DNA of 64,000 nucleotides from Oscillospiraceae bacterium (GTDB lineage: Bacteria > Bacillota > Clostridia > Oscillospirales > Oscillospiraceae). Positions 33,345-41,884 of this stretch are shown here, one piece after another. Made by a program: the position numbers and the translations under genes. Numbering within the stretch: position 1 is the first letter of the stretch; each line of letters opens with the position of its first letter. The DNA lies in assembly GCA_017445875.1 (NCBI GenBank), contig JAFSRZ010000028.1, positions 1 to 64,000 on the forward strand. The letters run 5' to 3'. The notes beneath the pieces were generated by a model. The model was not told where the DNA came from, made no database searches, and was given only the letters and a program-made list of their open reading frames with translations.

Positions 33345-34646
33345 ATGGACACGGATAAAAACGTGATACAGGAACGGATTATCCGGGACATGTCGGACGG
33401 CGTGATAGTTATCGGGCTGAACGGGCATATTGAGCAAATCAACCCCAAGGCCTGTGAACTTCTGGGACTGTCCGAAAAAAAGGTCATCGGGAAACCGTTT
33501 GCGCGATTCTTTTTTGAGTATGAGGAAAACGACGCTTTCTCCCAGACTGTCCTTGACGCGATTTACGAAAGCGGTACGCTTCATGTCTCGGTGGTTCCCT
33601 ATTTCAACGGCGGGGAGACAAGATATCTGCATGTGACGACTTCTTTCCTGCACGACGACGACCGGCGCGTCGGCGTGATTGCCGTTTTAGCCGATATTAA
33701 CGAACTCGTCCGCCTGCGTAACGAGTTGCAAATCAAAAATCAGCAGATTACAACCTTGCTGGATTCCATGGTGACAGCGCTGTCCAGCGCTATCGACGAA
33801 CGTTCCCCCTATACCGCCAACCATACAAAAAATATGGCGCGTTTTGCCGAGGCCTTTTTGGACTGGCTGCCCCAACAGGACGCCCCGTGGCGGTTGGAAG
33901 GCGAACAGCGTCGGGCGTTCATAATGAGCGTATGGCTGCACGACGTGGGCAAATTGACGGTGCCTCTGCACGTCATGGACAAGGCCGACCGTTTAGGGAA
34001 TGGACTGGAGGAAGTCCGGGAACGCCTGCGCGTGATAGGCCTGCTGAACCGTCTCGCCGAAGCGGAGGGCGATATCGACGCCGCGGAGGTCGCCCGCCGC
34101 CGTCAGGAATTGGAGGAAACACGGGAATTTATTGAGCGGATTAACAAGGCGGGCTTTCTCCCTGATGAGGATTTCCAGCGCGTGGACGCGCTCGCGGCGC
34201 GTACTTATACGGACGAACACGGCGCTACCTGTCCGTGGATTACCGAAGAGGAGCGCGTGAAACTGTCCATCCGAAAGGGAACGCTGACAACCGCCGAACG
34301 GGCAATCATGCAAAGTCACGCCGCCGTAACACAGCGCATTCTCAGCCACATTTCTTTCCCCGATTCCTACAAGAATGTCCCCATGTGGGCGGGCGCGCAC
34401 CATGAACAACTCAACGGACACGGATACCCCGACGGCCTGACAGCGGACGACATCCCCATAGAAGTGCGGCTGTTGACCATTCTGGACATATTCGAGGCGC
34501 TGACGGCGAAAGACCGTCCCTATAAAAAGCCGTTCTCGCCCGAAAGAGCCTTGGCAATCCTACACAGCATGGTCGACGAAGGCGCGGTTGACCGTGACAT
34601 GCTGTCACTGTTCGAGCAAAGCCGCGCTTGGGAAGGCGTCGTATGA
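33345..34646 (+). CDS. PAS-HD-GYP domain signalling protein
   Basis: A 433-residue cytoplasmic protein. A PAS domain covers about residues 10-120 (MSDGVIVIGLNGHIEQINPK). The HD-GYP domain, a cyclic-di-GMP phosphodiesterase fold, follows with HT in YTANHTKNMA, HDVGK near 200 and HHEQLNGHGYPDGL near 348-361. Between HDVGK and the GYP motif there is an extra segment of roughly 100 residues, largely helical and charged, that standard HD-GYP domains lack. It follows the STAS and kinase-like genes in the same direction. Substrate activity is inferred. Confidence 0.88.
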   Translation: MDTDKNVIQERIIRDMSDGVIVIGLNGHIEQINPKACELLGLSEKKVIGKPFARFFFEYEENDAFSQTVLDAIYESGTLHVSVVPYFNGGETRYLHVTTSFLHDDDRRVGVIAVLADINELVRLRNELQIKNQQITTLLDSMVTALSSAIDERSPYTANHTKNMARFAEAFLDWLPQQDAPWRLEGEQRRAFIMSVWLHDVGKLTVPLHVMDKADRLGNGLEEVRERLRVIGLLNRLAEAEGDIDAAEVARRRQELEETREFIERINKAGFLPDEDFQRVDALAARTYTDEHGATCPWITEEERVKLSIRKGTLTTAERAIMQSHAAVTQRILSHISFPDSYKNVPMWAGAHHEQLNGHGYPDGLTADDIPIEVRLLTILDIFEALTAKDRPYKKPFSPERALAILHSMVDEGAVDRDMLSLFEQSRAWEGVV

Positions 34647-34749
34647 CGCTTCCTTATATGGCGTCTCAAAACAGGAAGTTGAGCGCAAAAACTACCGGGC
34701 AGACACAACCGCCTCTCTGGTAGTTTGTCCTGTTGTACCGCGCCCGTAC

Positions 34750-34778
34750 TTGACATTTTCCACGTCATAGTATATCCT
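34750..34778 (+). promoter_or_regulatory. Promoter upstream of the DUF1622 gene
   Basis: TTGACA (34750-34755) and TATCCT (34773-34778) are 17 bases apart. Just upstream AAACTACC/GGTAGTTT form a hairpin that could end the preceding operon. Confidence 0.6.
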
Positions 34779-34837
34779 GAAACGCGGAATATGCCGGAAT
34801 CCCGGCGTAACAATCATCATATGGAGGGATTTTGTTC

Positions 34838-35197
34838 ATGGCATGGATTGGGACGGCGGAGGAAATCCTGTACGAACTGGTACAGGTCTGCACAATGCTG
34901 ATGGAACTGTTCGGTATTTGTGTACTAGTGTCCACGGCGGGGCGGTGCTTCTACCGGTGGCTTCGGAAACAGGGGGGAATCCGTCTGACACTGGCGCAGG
35001 GAATCGCCCTCGCGCTGGAATTTAAGATGGGCGGAGAGGTACTCCGTACGGTTGTCGTGCGCGAGTGGGCGGAACTGGGCATTCTGGGCGCGATTATCGT
35101 ACTGCGCGGCGTGCTTACGTTCCTGATTCACTGGGAGATTAAGAACGAGGAAACCGCGTTGGAAAAAGAAAAAGCCGGACTGTACGCCGAAGTCTGA
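34838..35197 (+). CDS. DUF1622-family membrane protein
   Basis: A 119-residue protein with three hydrophobic stretches (about 10-35, 50-65, 75-98), matching DUF1622. The segment [20 protein letters not shown] is characteristic of the family. Function unknown. ATG 34838 is chosen over TTG 34832 because GGAGGG is then spaced 9 bases. The CoA-transferase gene begins 29 bases downstream. Confidence 0.8.
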   Translation: MAWIGTAEEILYELVQVCTMLMELFGICVLVSTAGRCFYRWLRKQGGIRLTLAQGIALALEFKMGGEVLRTVVVREWAELGILGAIIVLRGVLTFLIHWEIKNEETALEKEKAGLYAEV

Positions 35198-35226
35198 CGC
35201 GCAACAACACAACAGGAGGAATCACA

Positions 35227-36573
35227 ATGAGTTATCAGGAAGAATACAAGCGTAAACTCACAACCGCCGAGGAGGCTGTAAAAACAGTCAAGAGCGGCGA
35301 CTGGGTTGACTATGGCTGGTGTGTCTGCACGGCGCGTAAACTCGACGAGGCGCTTGCCAAACGCTGGGAGGAGTTGACAGATGTCAAAATCCGCGGCGGG
35401 ATTCTGTTGCACCGTCCGGCGGTGTTCGATGTCCCGAACGCGCCGGAACACTTTGTCTTTAACTCGTGGCACATGTCGGGCGTCGAGCGGAAGGCCATCA
35501 ACGAGGGTCTGGCGTACTATATCCCTATGCGTTATTCGGAATTGCCCGGCTTCTACCGGAACGAAATCGGCTCTCTTGACGTTGCCATGTTCCAAGTCGC
35601 CCCCATGGACGAACACGGCTATTTTAACTTCGGCCCCGGCGGGTCTCACCTGCAAGCCGTGTGTGAAGTCGCCAAAAAAATCATCGTGGAAGTCAATCAA
35701 AATGTACCGGTATGTCTGGGCGGCTTCGAGCACTGCGTACACATCGACGACGTGGACATGATTGTAGAGGGCGACAACCCGCCCATGGAGGAACTCGGCG
35801 GCGCGACGATTCCCTCTGAAATCGACCTCGCGGTAGCGAATTTAGTATTGCCCGAAATCCCCAACGGCGCGTGTCTGCAACTGGGCATTGGCTCCATGCC
35901 GAACACCATCGGCAAACTGATTGCCGAGTCCGACTTGAAAGATTTGGGCGTCCATACGGAAATGTACGTCGACGGCTTTGTAGACATGGCCGCCGCCGGG
36001 AAACTGACCGGCAAGTGTAAGCCGTTTGACAAGGGGCGTCAGGTCTACGCCTTCGCCGCCGGTACTAAGAAACTCTACGACTATCTGCACAATAACCCCG
36101 CCTGTATGGCGGCTCCCGTGGATTACGTCAACAGTATCGCCCGCGTACAGCAGATTGACAACTTTATTTCGATTAACGGCGCGGTGGATGTGGACTTGTA
36201 CGGGCAGGTCTCGTCGGAATCCAGCGGCACGAAACACATTTCCGGCGCGGGCGGACAGCAGGATTTTGTCATGGGCGCGTATCTGTCCAAGGGCGGCAAG
36301 AGTTTTATTTGCATGTCGTCCGCCGTCAAGGACAAGAAAACGGGCGAACTCCGTTCGAGAATCCGCCCCACGCTTCTTGACGGTTCCATTGTCACGGCGA
36401 CGCGGAGCAATCTGCAATATCTTGTCACGGAGTACGGCAAATTCAGCGTCAAGGGAAAGTCGACATGGGAACGGGCGGAAGGCATTATTTCCCTTGCCCA
36501 CCCGCAGTTCCGCGACGAACTGATTGCCGCCGCTGAGAAAATGCACATCTGGCGGCGTTCCAACAAGCGTTAA
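35227..36573 (+). CDS. Acetyl-CoA hydrolase/4-hydroxybutyrate- or butyryl-CoA:acetate CoA-transferase family
   Basis: A 448-residue CoA-transferase of the family I group that includes butyryl-CoA:acetate and 4-hydroxybutyrate CoA-transferases. The catalytic Glu is expected in [14 protein letters not shown], followed by GAGGQQDFV near residue 340-350; the N-terminal [10 protein letters not shown] and [12 protein letters not shown] also fit. In gut Clostridia such enzymes release butyrate while recycling acetate. The exact acyl preference is not readable without a phylogeny. AGGAGG precedes the ATG. Confidence 0.85.
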   Translation: MSYQEEYKRKLTTAEEAVKTVKSGDWVDYGWCVCTARKLDEALAKRWEELTDVKIRGGILLHRPAVFDVPNAPEHFVFNSWHMSGVERKAINEGLAYYIPMRYSELPGFYRNEIGSLDVAMFQVAPMDEHGYFNFGPGGSHLQAVCEVAKKIIVEVNQNVPVCLGGFEHCVHIDDVDMIVEGDNPPMEELGGATIPSEIDLAVANLVLPEIPNGACLQLGIGSMPNTIGKLIAESDLKDLGVHTEMYVDGFVDMAAAGKLTGKCKPFDKGRQVYAFAAGTKKLYDYLHNNPACMAAPVDYVNSIARVQQIDNFISINGAVDVDLYGQVSSESSGTKHISGAGGQQDFVMGAYLSKGGKSFICMSSAVKDKKTGELRSRIRPTLLDGSIVTATRSNLQYLVTEYGKFSVKGKSTWERAEGIISLAHPQFRDELIAAAEKMHIWRRSNKR

Positions 36574-36788
36574 ACGCGCCTCTTACGATTACGGAAAGCG
36601 TATCTGTGTTATCGAAAAACGCGGATACGCTTTCCGTTATCACGGGAAACAATGTCCGAACCCGCGCTTTGTGATAAGTGTAAACAGGTAACTTGTTTAC
36701 TTGCGAAAGCGGAAAAGAACACAGACACGCTTTTCATAATCACGGGAGATAGAGTTAAAATCCGCACTTTCCCATTATGAAAACCGCT

Positions 36789-36825
36789 TGACAGACGGGT
36801 TTTTCCCGTTTGTCATTATTTTTTA
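36789..36825 (+). terminator. Intrinsic terminator before the carD-like gene
   Basis: TGACAGACGGG and CCCGTTTGTCA pair around TTTTT, followed by TTATTTTTT. Confidence 0.85.
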
Positions 36826-36846
36826 CAAATTTTCCGAAAATGACTC

Positions 36847-36891
36847 TTGTAATTTTGACTATGCCGTGTTATAATCCTATCGTACGATAGG
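36847..36891 (+). promoter_or_regulatory. Promoter of carD-ispD-ispF with 16-bp palindrome at +1
   Basis: TTGTAA (36847-36852) and TATAAT (36870-36875) are 17 bases apart. CCTATCGTACGATAGG (36876-36891) is a perfect palindrome that begins right after the -10, covering the start point; it could be an operator or a 5' hairpin. Confidence 0.75.
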
Positions 36892-36959
36892 AAATTCCGG
36901 AAACGGAGACGGCGGGACGATAACCCGCCAAGGCAGTTTAGAGAGGAGGTCACACCGCT

Positions 36960-37445
36960 ATGTTCAGCATTGGGGACTACGTCGTGCATCCCCTGCACGG
37001 CGCCGGACAGATTGAAGACATTGTGGAAGAGAAGGTCGCCGGCGTCAAAAAGAAATACTACGTGTTTAACATGCCGGCTGGCAGTCTCGTGCTGAAGATT
37101 CCCACTTCCAGCGCCGGGACTGTTGGAATCCGAAACGTTATCACGGAGAGCGAGGCCGACGAACTCATGGAGGCTATCCCGGACTTGACCGTCGAGGCCA
37201 ATTCCAACTGGAACAAGCGCTATCAGGAGAACTTGAACCGCTTGAAAAGCGGGGACTTGTACGAGGTGGCGAAAGTCATTAAGTCGCTCGTACAGCGGGA
37301 AAGCCAGCGGGGACTGTCCACCGGGGAGCGGAAAATGCTCTACAACGCAAAGCAGATTATCATTTCGGAAATCGTGGTAGCCAAGCGGGGCGAATATCAG
37401 GACGTGGAAAACGTACTCATGGACGCCATGCGGAAAGACCACTAA
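36960..37445 (+). CDS. CarD/CdnL-family transcription factor
   Basis: A 161-residue CarD-like protein. The N-terminal RNA-polymerase-interaction domain (FSIGDYVVHPLHGAGQIEDI, shared with Mfd/TRCF) spans about 1-60 and the helical DNA-binding domain fills the rest. CarD proteins stabilise open promoter complexes. GAGAGGAGGT precedes the ATG. Co-oriented with ispD and ispF, an arrangement seen in several Firmicutes. Confidence 0.93.
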   Translation: MFSIGDYVVHPLHGAGQIEDIVEEKVAGVKKKYYVFNMPAGSLVLKIPTSSAGTVGIRNVITESEADELMEAIPDLTVEANSNWNKRYQENLNRLKSGDLYEVAKVIKSLVQRESQRGLSTGERKMLYNAKQIIISEIVVAKRGEYQDVENVLMDAMRKDH

Positions 37446-37463
37446 GCCAACGGAGGAATCAGC

Positions 37464-38183
37464 GTGTTTCGACTGTTCAGAAAGAAGCGTCCGAAGTGTA
37501 CGGCGTTAGTCCCGGCGGCGGGAAGCGCCCAGCGCATGAACGGCGTAAACAAACTGTTTCTGCCCCTCTGCGGCGTGCCGGTACTCGTGCGGACGCTGAC
37601 ATCTCTGCAACTGTCCCGCCGCGTCGATGAAATCATTGTCGCCACGCGGGAACAGGACGTTGAGGAGGTGTCCCGCCTCTGTAAAGAGTACGCCGTCACG
37701 AAGTGCAAAAAGGTCATCATCGGCGGCGCGACGCGGGAAGCGTCGGTCATGTGTGCCGCCATGGAGGCCAGACGCGACGCAATGCTGTTAGCCGTCCACG
37801 ACGGGGCGCGCCCGCTCGTGACGCCCGATTTGATAGACCGTACCATAGAGGCGGCGGAACGTTACGGTGCTGTGGCTCCCGCGTTGCCGCTCAAAGACAC
37901 CATTAAACGTGTCAAAGAGGGCGGGGAAGTCGGTCGTACCCTGAAACGGGACACGCTCCGGGCTGTCCAGACGCCGCAGGTTTTCGACGCCGACCTCCTG
38001 AAAGCGTCCCTGCACGCGGCGTTCGAGGCGGGCGCGGAACTCACCGACGACTGTTCCGCCGTCGAGCGTATGGGAAAAGTCGTGTTCCTGATTGACGGCG
38101 AGGAGGAGAATTTGAAAATCACAACTCCCGTCGATATGCTCTTTGCCGAAGCGGTGCTTAAGAAACGGATGGGCGGTTCATGA
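37464..38183 (+). CDS. ispD: 2-C-methyl-D-erythritol 4-phosphate cytidylyltransferase
   Basis: A 239-residue enzyme of the MEP isoprenoid pathway. The nucleotide-binding start [12 protein letters not shown], then VHDGARPLV and RAVQTPQVF, are canonical. The GTG start has CGGAGGA upstream. Its stop overlaps the ispF start by four bases, so the two are coupled. Confidence 0.96.
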   Translation: MFRLFRKKRPKCTALVPAAGSAQRMNGVNKLFLPLCGVPVLVRTLTSLQLSRRVDEIIVATREQDVEEVSRLCKEYAVTKCKKVIIGGATREASVMCAAMEARRDAMLLAVHDGARPLVTPDLIDRTIEAAERYGAVAPALPLKDTIKRVKEGGEVGRTLKRDTLRAVQTPQVFDADLLKASLHAAFEAGAELTDDCSAVERMGKVVFLIDGEEENLKITTPVDMLFAEAVLKKRMGGS

Positions 38184-38668
38184 CTAATCTTAGAATCGGA
38201 CACGGCTATGACGTACATCGTGTGGTAACGGGGCGTCCGCTGGTACTCGGCGGCGTGACAGTCCCTTGGGACAGAGGCTTGTTAGGCCATTCCGACGCCG
38301 ACGTGCTGACACACGCCGTCATGGACGCGCTCTGCGGGGCGTCACACTTGGGCGACATCGGACGCCTGTTTCCCGACACCGACCCGCGTTACGCCGGTAT
38401 CAGCAGTCTTGTACTGTTGCGGGATGTGCGCGACCGTCTGCGGGAACGCGGCTTTGTGGTGGTCAACGTCGACGCCACGGTGATTGCACAGGCTCCGAAG
38501 CTGTCACCGTACCGGGAGGCCATGGAAGGCGCGATTTCGGAGGCGTTAGAAATCCCGCCGGAACGCGTCAATATCAAAGCCACGACGGAAGAACGCCTCG
38601 GTTTCACCGGCGACGGCTCAGGAATCGCCGCGCATGCCGTCGCGTTGCTCGAACAAACAGCACTGTAA
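38180..38668 (+). CDS. ispF: 2-C-methyl-D-erythritol 2,4-cyclodiphosphate synthase
   Basis: A 162-residue enzyme of the MEP pathway, normal length. Zinc ligands lie in GHGYDVHR and [26 protein letters not shown] closes the active site. Its start is in an ATGA overlap with ispD. Confidence 0.97.
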   Translation: MTNLRIGHGYDVHRVVTGRPLVLGGVTVPWDRGLLGHSDADVLTHAVMDALCGASHLGDIGRLFPDTDPRYAGISSLVLLRDVRDRLRERGFVVVNVDATVIAQAPKLSPYREAMEGAISEALEIPPERVNIKATTEERLGFTGDGSGIAAHAVALLEQTAL

Positions 38669-38703
38669 ATCGTTACACAGTTCCTTTTCATCAGGAAACT
38701 TTA

Positions 38704-38748
38704 GAAAAATGACGCGTCCGGCTCAACCGGAACGCGTCATTTTTTTGG
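38704..38748. terminator. Bidirectional terminator between ispF and copA
   Basis: ATGACGCGTCCGG and CCGGAACGCGTCAT pair around CTCAA with A-run and T-run on the two sides, suiting both convergent genes. Confidence 0.9.
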
Positions 38749-38749
38749 G

Positions 38750-38959
38750 TCACTGAATGCCGACTACCTTGTAGTCCTGCGCTTCCACGGCCTGTTGCAG
38801 TACGGCGTCGTCGACGTGCGCGGAGAGCGTGACAACCGCCGTGCCGCTGTCGTGACTGACGACCGCCTTTTCCACTTCCGGCAACGCTTCCAGCGCCTTC
38901 TTTACGCGTGCCTCGCAGTGTTCGCACATCATGCCTTCAATGCGCATGGTCTTTCCCAT
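38750..38959 (-). CDS. Possible free CopZ-like copper chaperone from an internal start
   Basis: A 69-residue heavy-metal-associated domain (motif MMCEHC) identical to the C-terminus of the fused ATPase. ATG 38959 has a good GGGAGG (38968-38973) and could be translated separately, giving a soluble chaperone as well as the fusion. This is inference from the ribosome binding site. Confidence 0.5.
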   Translation of the reverse strand: MGKTMRIEGMMCEHCEARVKKALEALPEVEKAVVSHDSGTAVVTLSAHVDDAVLQQAVEAQDYKVVGIQ

Positions 38960-41371
38960 AGCTGATTCCTCCCTTTTGATTTCTGCCGGGGAAACTCCCA
39001 CTAACGGACTGATTTCCGCCGGGGAAACTCCCTCTGACGGACTGATTTCCACAGGGGACATTGCCCCGGACTGTGCTTTTCTGACGGGCTTGTCGTGCCG
39101 ACTGTCCCGCATGTTGAACAGATTCAGGCGCAGGGCGTTCGAGACAACACAAAAACTGCTCAAACTCATTGCCGCCGCGCCGAACATCGGATGAAGCGTC
39201 ACGCCAAACGGTATAAACGCGCCCGCCGCTAACGGAATACCGACGGCGTTGTAAAAGAACGCCCAGAACAGATTTTCATGAATATTCCGCAGTGTGGCGC
39301 GGCTCAGGCGAATGGCGGCGGGAACGTCCAAGAGACTGTTTTTCATCAGCACCACGTCGGCGGCGTCAAGGGCGACATCTGTTCCGGCACCGATTGCGAT
39401 TCCGGTATCGGCACGGGTGAGCGCGGGGGCGTCGTTGATTCCGTCGCCGACCATGGCTACGCGTCCCTGTTCTTTCAAGCGCCGGATTACCGCTTCCTTG
39501 CCGTCGGGCAGTACGCCCGCGATTACCTCGTCAACGCCCGTCTGCTTTCCGATTGCGTCGGCGGTACGCTGATTGTCGCCCGTCAGCATGACGACGCGGA
39601 TACCCATGTTTTGCAGTTCCCGTATGGCTTGCGGACTGTCCGGTTTTATCACGTCGGCAACGGCGATAACGCCCAGCGCTTTTCCGTCGCGGCTGAAATA
39701 CAGCGGCGTCTTTCCGTCACCGGATAACGTTTCGGCACGGGCTTTCAAAGCCGCGTCCGCGCCGGATAACGTTTTCAAAGCCGCGTCCGCGCCGGTTACA
39801 AATTCCGCGTTGCCGCCGCGCAGGGGTACGCCGTCCAGAACGGCGGTCAGACCCTTTCCGGGGATAATCTGAAAGTCCGTGACTTCCGGCACGGAAAGAT
39901 TTCTCTCCCGCGCCGCCTGTAGTACGGCTTTCGATAACGGGTGTTCGCTATACTGTTCCAGCGCGGCGGCATAGCGTAAGAGTTCCGTTTCCTCCACGCC
40001 GTCCGCGGGCAGAAAGTCCGTAACACGCGGTTCCCCCTCCGTGACGGTTCCGGTTTTGTCGAGCGCGACAATCTCCACGCGTCCGGCGGATTCCAGCGCG
40101 GCGGCGGTCTTGAATAAGACGCCGTTTTTCGCGCCCATGCCGTTGCCCACCATAATGGCGACGGGCGTCGCCAGTCCCAGCGCACACGGACAGCTAATCA
40201 CCAGTACGGAAATCCCACGCGCCAGCGCGAAACCGGCTTCACGACCCAAAACAAGCCAAATCAACGTTGTTACGACGGCAATACCAATCACCGTCGGCAC
40301 AAAGATTCCGGAAATCTTATCGGCGATACGGGCGACAGGGGCTTTTGTGGCGGCGGCGTCCGACACCATGCGGATAATTTGCGACAGCGTGGTATTCTCC
40401 CCGACACGCGTGGCGCGACATTTCAGGAACCCCGAACGGTTGACAGTAGCGGCGGAGACGCTATCGCCGGGAACTTTGTCCACGGGGATACTCTCGCCCG
40501 TCAGCGCGGCCTCGTCCACGGCACCGCCGCCCTCTGTCACAACGCCGTCCACGGGGATATGTTCCCCCGGACGCACGGTAAATATGTCCCCGGTTTGCAC
40601 CTGTTCAATGGGGACTTCCGTTTCGACGCCGTTCCGCACAACAACCGCTGTCTGCGGGGAAAGTTTCATCAGACTTTTCAGCGCGTCGGTGGTACGGCCT
40701 TTTGACCGCGCTTCCAGCATTTTGCCGACTGTGATGAGTGTCAGAATCATGGCGGCGGATTCAAAGTAAAATTCGTTCATCCAGCCCTCGACCGCTGTCA
40801 TGTCTCCGCGAACCTGCGCGGCGGTCATGGCGAACAGCGCGAATGTACTGTAGACAAACGCGGCGGCGGAACCCATGGAAACTAACGTATCCATATTCGG
40901 CGCGCCGTGCGACAGACTTTGAAAGCCGCTGATGAAAAATTTCTGGTTAATCACCATCACAATGACGGCTAAAAGCAGTTGCGTAAGACCCATGGCGACA
41001 TGATTTCCGTCGTAGAACGCCGGGAGCGGCCAGCCCCACATATGATGTCCCATGGAGACATACATCAGCGCGGCGAGAAAGCCCAGCGACCAGCAGAGAC
41101 GGCGTTTCAAACGGGGCGTCTCCTTATCCTCCAGCGCGGCTTCCTCCTCCGACAGCGTGACGACCTTCGCCGCGCCTTTGCGCGACGCGCCATACCCGGC
41201 GTTTTCGACGGCGCGGATAATGGCTTCCGGGGCGGCGTCGCCCTCCACGCCCATGGCGTTTGTCAGCAGACTGACCGAAACGCAGGTCACGCCCGGCACG
41301 GCGGACACCGCTTTCTCGACGCGTGCACTGCACGCCGCGCAACTCATGCCCGTGACGTTGTACTGCTCCAA
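38750..41371 (-). CDS. copA: Copper-translocating P1B-type ATPase fused to a C-terminal CopZ-like domain
   Basis: An 873-residue copper exporter. An N-terminal heavy-metal domain has MSCAAC; the membrane metal site CPC is at about 394-396; the phosphorylation motif DKTGTVTEGEP starts near Asp438; GDGINDAPAL follows. After the last helices a repetitive Ser/Pro/Glu linker leads to a second heavy-metal domain with MMCEHC at the C-terminus. That domain begins at a Met (38959) preceded by GGGAGG at 8-base spacing, so the ORF looks like copA read through into a former copZ gene. A 30-bp tandem duplication also lies in the cytoplasmic loop (39743-39800). No copper regulator gene is adjacent. Confidence 0.93.
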   Translation of the reverse strand: MEQYNVTGMSCAACSARVEKAVSAVPGVTCVSVSLLTNAMGVEGDAAPEAIIRAVENAGYGASRKGAAKVVTLSEEEAALEDKETPRLKRRLCWSLGFLAALMYVSMGHHMWGWPLPAFYDGNHVAMGLTQLLLAVIVMVINQKFFISGFQSLSHGAPNMDTLVSMGSAAAFVYSTFALFAMTAAQVRGDMTAVEGWMNEFYFESAAMILTLITVGKMLEARSKGRTTDALKSLMKLSPQTAVVVRNGVETEVPIEQVQTGDIFTVRPGEHIPVDGVVTEGGGAVDEAALTGESIPVDKVPGDSVSAATVNRSGFLKCRATRVGENTTLSQIIRMVSDAAATKAPVARIADKISGIFVPTVIGIAVVTTLIWLVLGREAGFALARGISVLVISCPCALGLATPVAIMVGNGMGAKNGVLFKTAAALESAGRVEIVALDKTGTVTEGEPRVTDFLPADGVEETELLRYAAALEQYSEHPLSKAVLQAARERNLSVPEVTDFQIIPGKGLTAVLDGVPLRGGNAEFVTGADAALKTLSGADAALKARAETLSGDGKTPLYFSRDGKALGVIAVADVIKPDSPQAIRELQNMGIRVVMLTGDNQRTADAIGKQTGVDEVIAGVLPDGKEAVIRRLKEQGRVAMVGDGINDAPALTRADTGIAIGAGTDVALDAADVVLMKNSLLDVPAAIRLSRATLRNIHENLFWAFFYNAVGIPLAAGAFIPFGVTLHPMFGAAAMSLSSFCVVSNALRLNLFNMRDSRHDKPVRKAQSGAMSPVEISPSEGVSPAEISPLVGVSPAEIKREESAMGKTMRIEGMMCEHCEARVKKALEALPEVEKAVVSHDSGTAVVTLSAHVDDAVLQQAVEAQDYKVVGIQ
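38978..39060 (-). repeat. 33-bp tandem repeat in the CopA-CopZ linker
   Basis: Two near-identical 33-bp units (38978-39010, 39011-39043) and a partial third encode the repeated SPAEISP/SEGVSPAEIS linker. Repeat growth here keeps the reading frame. Confidence 0.85.
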
Positions 41372-41525
41372 AATTTCACTCTCCTGTCATAGTTTCACTG
41401 CGCGTCACAACTTCTCAGCCGGACTTTATAGACTGACCGCTATTATAGCGCGTGTTGCCACACAATACAAGCCCGTGACAAGAGAAGTCGACAACAAAAT
41501 GACGCCGGTAAAAATAAAATTTCTC
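41372..41525. other. Divergent region between copA and the leu operon
   Basis: The copA gene starts leftward and the leucine operon rightward. No coding sequence is visible. A copA promoter was not resolved; the leu promoter begins at 41526. Confidence 0.4.
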
Positions 41526-41554
41526 TTGACAAACGCGGGATTTTGCGCTATGCT
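41526..41554 (+). promoter_or_regulatory. Promoter of the leucine operon
   Basis: TTGACA (41526-41531) and TATGCT (41549-41554) are 17 bases apart. Confidence 0.8.
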
Positions 41555-41569
41555 GTCACTCATCATCAC

Positions 41570-41850
41570 GAAAACGCGTGGACGGGGAAAGAGCCGCATA
41601 CAGAAGTTTCAGAGAGCCGCCGGGAGCTGTGAGGCGGTACGGAGTATGTCGGCGTCACTGGCCCCTGAGCGGTTCCGCTGAGACGGCACGCCGTGCCGGT
41701 TAGGCGGAAACGGGTTTCCTCACCGTTACCAGAGAGGCGGGATTCAGCCGGATTCCGGGAGCGGACAGGCGAAGCCTGTCAAAAAGAGTGGTACCGCGGG
41801 GGACTTTGTACGCCTTCCGTCTCTTTATACGGAGACGGAGGGCGTTTTGT
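41570..41850 (+). promoter_or_regulatory. T-box riboswitch, leucine-specific
   Basis: The leader has an AGAGAG (AG-box-like) stretch near 41611 and a specifier region GTCACTGGCCCCTGAGC, where aligning the usual sequence before CCCCTGAG makes CTG (41658-41660) the specifier codon, a leucine codon. The T-box core GTGGTACCGCGG is at 41788-41799. A terminator follows, with CGCCTTCCGTCTC pairing with GAGACGGAGGGCG and then TTTT (about 41810-41848). Uncharged tRNA-Leu should favour the antiterminator and switch on leuA and the genes behind it. Confidence 0.9.
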
Positions 41851-41884
41851 CAGTCCGCAAAACCTGAATTTGGGAGGAGTTTTT

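Larger units (their letters stand above)
36574..36959 (+). other. Intergenic region with two hairpins, promoter and palindrome
   Basis: No gene seen. It contains a 14-bp perfect stem, ACGGAAAGCGTATC (36591-36604) with GATACGCTTTCCGT (36624-36637), an intrinsic terminator, and the CarD promoter with its palindrome. Confidence 0.6.

Noticed and set aside
35842..36546. Long minus-strand frames opposite the CoA-transferase
   Set aside because: Antisense to a well-supported gene with no homology.
38750..41371. Frameshift or error explaining the CopA-CopZ fusion
   Set aside because: The linker stays open through in-frame 33-bp repeats, so a simple base error is unlikely, though not excluded without raw reads.
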